A stretch of DNA of 64,000 nt, taken from contig NZ_JAPMIT010000003.1 of the NCBI RefSeq assembly GCF_026410545.1, positions 124,001-188,000 of the forward strand, written 5' to 3'. A program made the position numbers and the translations under genes. The DNA comes from Microbacterium sp. STN6 (GTDB lineage Bacteria; Actinomycetota; Actinomycetes; Actinomycetales; Microbacteriaceae). Shown here piece by piece: positions 63,401 to 64,000 of the stretch (position 1 is the first letter of the stretch; each line of letters opens with the position of its first letter). Under the pieces are notes generated by a model. That model saw only the letters and a list, made by a program, of their open reading frames with translations, was not told the DNA's origin and made no database searches.

Positions 63401-64000
63401 TCCGGCAGGTAGGCCTGCAGCACGATGCCGGCCTCGAGGTGCTGCAGCTGCGGCTTATCGAGGATGCCGCGGAACACCGCGAGGGTCAGGTCGAGGTCGC
63501 GGTACTCCTCCATGTCGAGGTTGATGAATTTGGGGCGGCCGGTGCTGGCCGTGCCCGCGCGGGCCGCGAGTTCGTACAGCGGGGTGAGCCGCTCGACCAC
63601 CTCGCGCACGGTCTCGTCGAACGCCCACATGTTCAGCCGGCTCGCGATCGAGGAGACCTTGATCGACACGTAGTCGACGTCGTCGCGCTCCAGCAGCGCG
63701 CGGGTGCCGGCGAGGCGGCGGTCTGCCTCCTTCTGGCCGAGCACCGCCTCGCCGAGCAGGTTGAGGTTGAGCCGCGGGGCCGGGCCGCTCGCGGGGTTGC
63801 GCAGCCGGGCGAGCGCCGCGCCGAGCTTCTCGGGCGTCGCGTCGATCACGAGGTGGCCGACCATGCCGCGCAGCACGCGCCGGGCGATCGGCACCACCAC
63901 CCAGGGCAGCACGGGGCCGAGCACGCCGCCGAGCCTCAGCGCGGCGCGCATGTGCCAGGGCAGAAAGTCCGGGATGCCGCGGGCCAGAGCCTGCAGGTTG
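60430..64000 (-). CDS. putA: Bifunctional proline dehydrogenase / L-glutamate gamma-semialdehyde dehydrogenase (5' end beyond window)
   Basis: The gene runs off the right edge; 1173 codons from an internal Met plus 16 more codons (LPWHMRAALRLGG context) are visible. The N-terminal half is the FAD proline dehydrogenase (VSIKVSSIASRLNMWAF, FINLDMEEYRDLDLT), the second an aldehyde dehydrogenase with catalytic Cys in FGHAGQKCSAASLL and NAD site TSGKNAIIV, followed by a C-terminal ALDH-like remnant. It oxidises proline to glutamate. The linker between domains contains an insertion made of dispersed repeats (62591-62725). The function matches the RocD-DDAH operon nearby. Confidence 0.93.
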   Translation of the reverse strand, partial: NLQALARGIPDFLPWHMRAALRLGGVLGPVLPWVVVPIARRVLRGMVGHLVIDATPEKLGAALARLRNPASGPAPRLNLNLLGEAVLGQKEADRRLAGTRALLERDDVDYVSIKVSSIASRLNMWAFDETVREVVERLTPLYELAARAGTASTGRPKFINLDMEEYRDLDLTLAVFRGILDKPQLQHLEAGIVLQAYLPDALDALEGLTEWATARRAGGGAPIKVRVVKGANLPMERVDAAIHNWPLAPYATKEQTDANYKRVLDWALTSEHTHAVRIGVAGHNLFDVAWAWLLARHRGVDDRVDFEMLLGMTSEQAAAVQRTVGELLLYTPVVHPGEFDVAISYLIRRLEENASAENFMSAAFDLADNPALFERERQRFLASVAILEADAAPRGFAPLPHRRQDRTREWEEGSGEALFKAPPAPAPADRGPAPADRGPAPADRVGGAAAVSRSDLVSRRPPAAGSSTSEGGDEGEADPGLTNIVLGLTRGSGSDGEVPGGGVLEAFRPAPDTDPALPANRTWGRRILARAAASTLGEETLAAATIDDAATLERVIGAVRERGVQWGTRSGFDRASLIDRAGFALAANRDRLIEVMASETGKTIAEADPEVSEAVDFAHYYAQRARELDTVQGARFQPVALTVVTPPWNFPASISAGSVLGALAAGSAVIIKPAHQARRTAAVMVEALWEAGIPRELLALVELHDEAAGEGELGRALITDARVDRVILTGSYETAALFRSWRPALALQAETSGKNAIIVTPSADYDLAVADIVHSAFGHAGQKCSAASLLILVGSVGRSPRFLNQLTDAVTSLRVGYPTDPRTEMGPLIEPAAGKLQHALTMLGAGEEWLVQPKQLDESGRLWSPGIRSGVEPGSYFHLTEFFGPVLGIMRARSLEEAIRYQNAVDFGLTAGLHSLDADELELWLDTVEAGNLYVNRGITGAIVQRQPFGGWKRSSVGTGFKAGGPNYLLGLGSWHPDYGKSSASLHLRGLDPRVQELIEAGQSSMGYEEFDVVRRSALSDAIAYATDYGQARDVSGVGVERNLLRYRPVAVAVRLAEGGTLAALLRVLAAATVAHSRFEVSSPAELPRTVRQVLRERGVRLHIETDAAWLVRAQTGSLDAARVRLVGAAETQVQQVLRTLGPRVDLPVFAGAVTPSGRIELLPFLAEQAVSITAHRFGTPSRLSHDVI
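62591..62725. repeat. Palindromic repeats and 21-bp tandem units inside putA
   Basis: One arm of the GGTTGAGGAGCCC...GTCTCGAAACC element is followed by a related TCTCGATACGGCGG...CTACTCGATCAGCGG element and three copies of a 21-bp unit (TCGATCAGCGGGGGCGGGCC + C) coding Ala-Asp-Arg-Gly-Pro-Ala-Pro. All are in frame in the linker between the two PutA catalytic domains. Confidence 0.85.

Overview
The window is about 64 kb of a high-GC actinobacterial chromosome, most likely from the family Microbacteriaceae. The grounds are the roughly 70% GC typical genes, GTG/TTG starts, Actinobacteria-typical families (DUF222/HNH, Eis-like acetyltransferase, LacI/ROK-controlled ABC importers) and the dispersed palindromic repeats of the GGTTTCGAGACG...CTCCTCAACC type. 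The genus is not resolved. No rRNA, tRNA, IS element or CRISPR array was seen.

Layout. 0-8.5 kb: SWIM/SNF2 helicase, Eis-like acetyltransferase, TetR regulator divergent from an aldo/keto reductase with two shared operators, a 45-bp tandem repeat array, and a DUF222-HNH protein. 8.6-14.5 kb: ABC sugar importer (binding protein and two permeases, no ATPase), a sulfatase and a LacI regulator. 14.5-17.1 kb: VapBC-type toxin-antitoxin pair, small membrane protein, repeats, methyltransferase and YchJ protein. 17.4-24 kb: LacI-controlled ABC importer with two GH130-like proteins, probably for mannoside uptake and phosphorolysis. 24-32.7 kb: Dpp/Opp-type ABC importer under a ROK regulator, divergent from a second sulfatase, with matching operators at both promoters. 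32.7-34.3 kb: thioredoxin-reductase-like protein and XRE-cupin regulator.

34.3-43.2 kb is a lower-GC accessory island, a predicted phage-defence or restriction cassette on the minus strand. Its order of transcription is DNA cytosine-5 methyltransferase, DUF262 (GmrSD-type DGQQR) protein, Z1-domain ATPase, PD-(D/E)XK nuclease (DUF4420 type) and a possible 33-residue zinc-ribbon micro-ORF. An HNH endonuclease lies upstream. A decayed VOC (glyoxalase-like) gene inside the island resembles the intact VOC gene at its edge, a trace of how the island arrived.

43.2-46.4 kb is a decay zone: VOC gene, frameshifted DUF421 fragment, second VapBC-type pair with a perfect palindromic operator, RibD/DHFR-like protein interrupted by a Gly/Thr/Ser minisatellite, a ribbon-helix-helix antitoxin whose Doc toxin is truncated, and DUF488. 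46.8-52.7 kb: a 60-residue ORF coupled to an orphan PAS histidine kinase, an NlpC/P60 peptidase, a CE7 esterase and a POT peptide transporter. 52.8-64 kb: ornithine aminotransferase and dimethylargininase with a divergent Lrp regulator, an M20 amidohydrolase, a membrane protein with a YtrA-like GntR regulator, an aldo/keto reductase, a GH114-like secreted protein, and PutA running off the right end. RocD, the dimethylargininase and PutA together suggest arginine/ornithine to proline/glutamate catabolism.

Cross-cutting patterns: all three binding-protein/permease junctions carry a strong stem-loop, and dispersed palindromic repeats have entered coding sequence in frame in the SNF2 and PutA genes.
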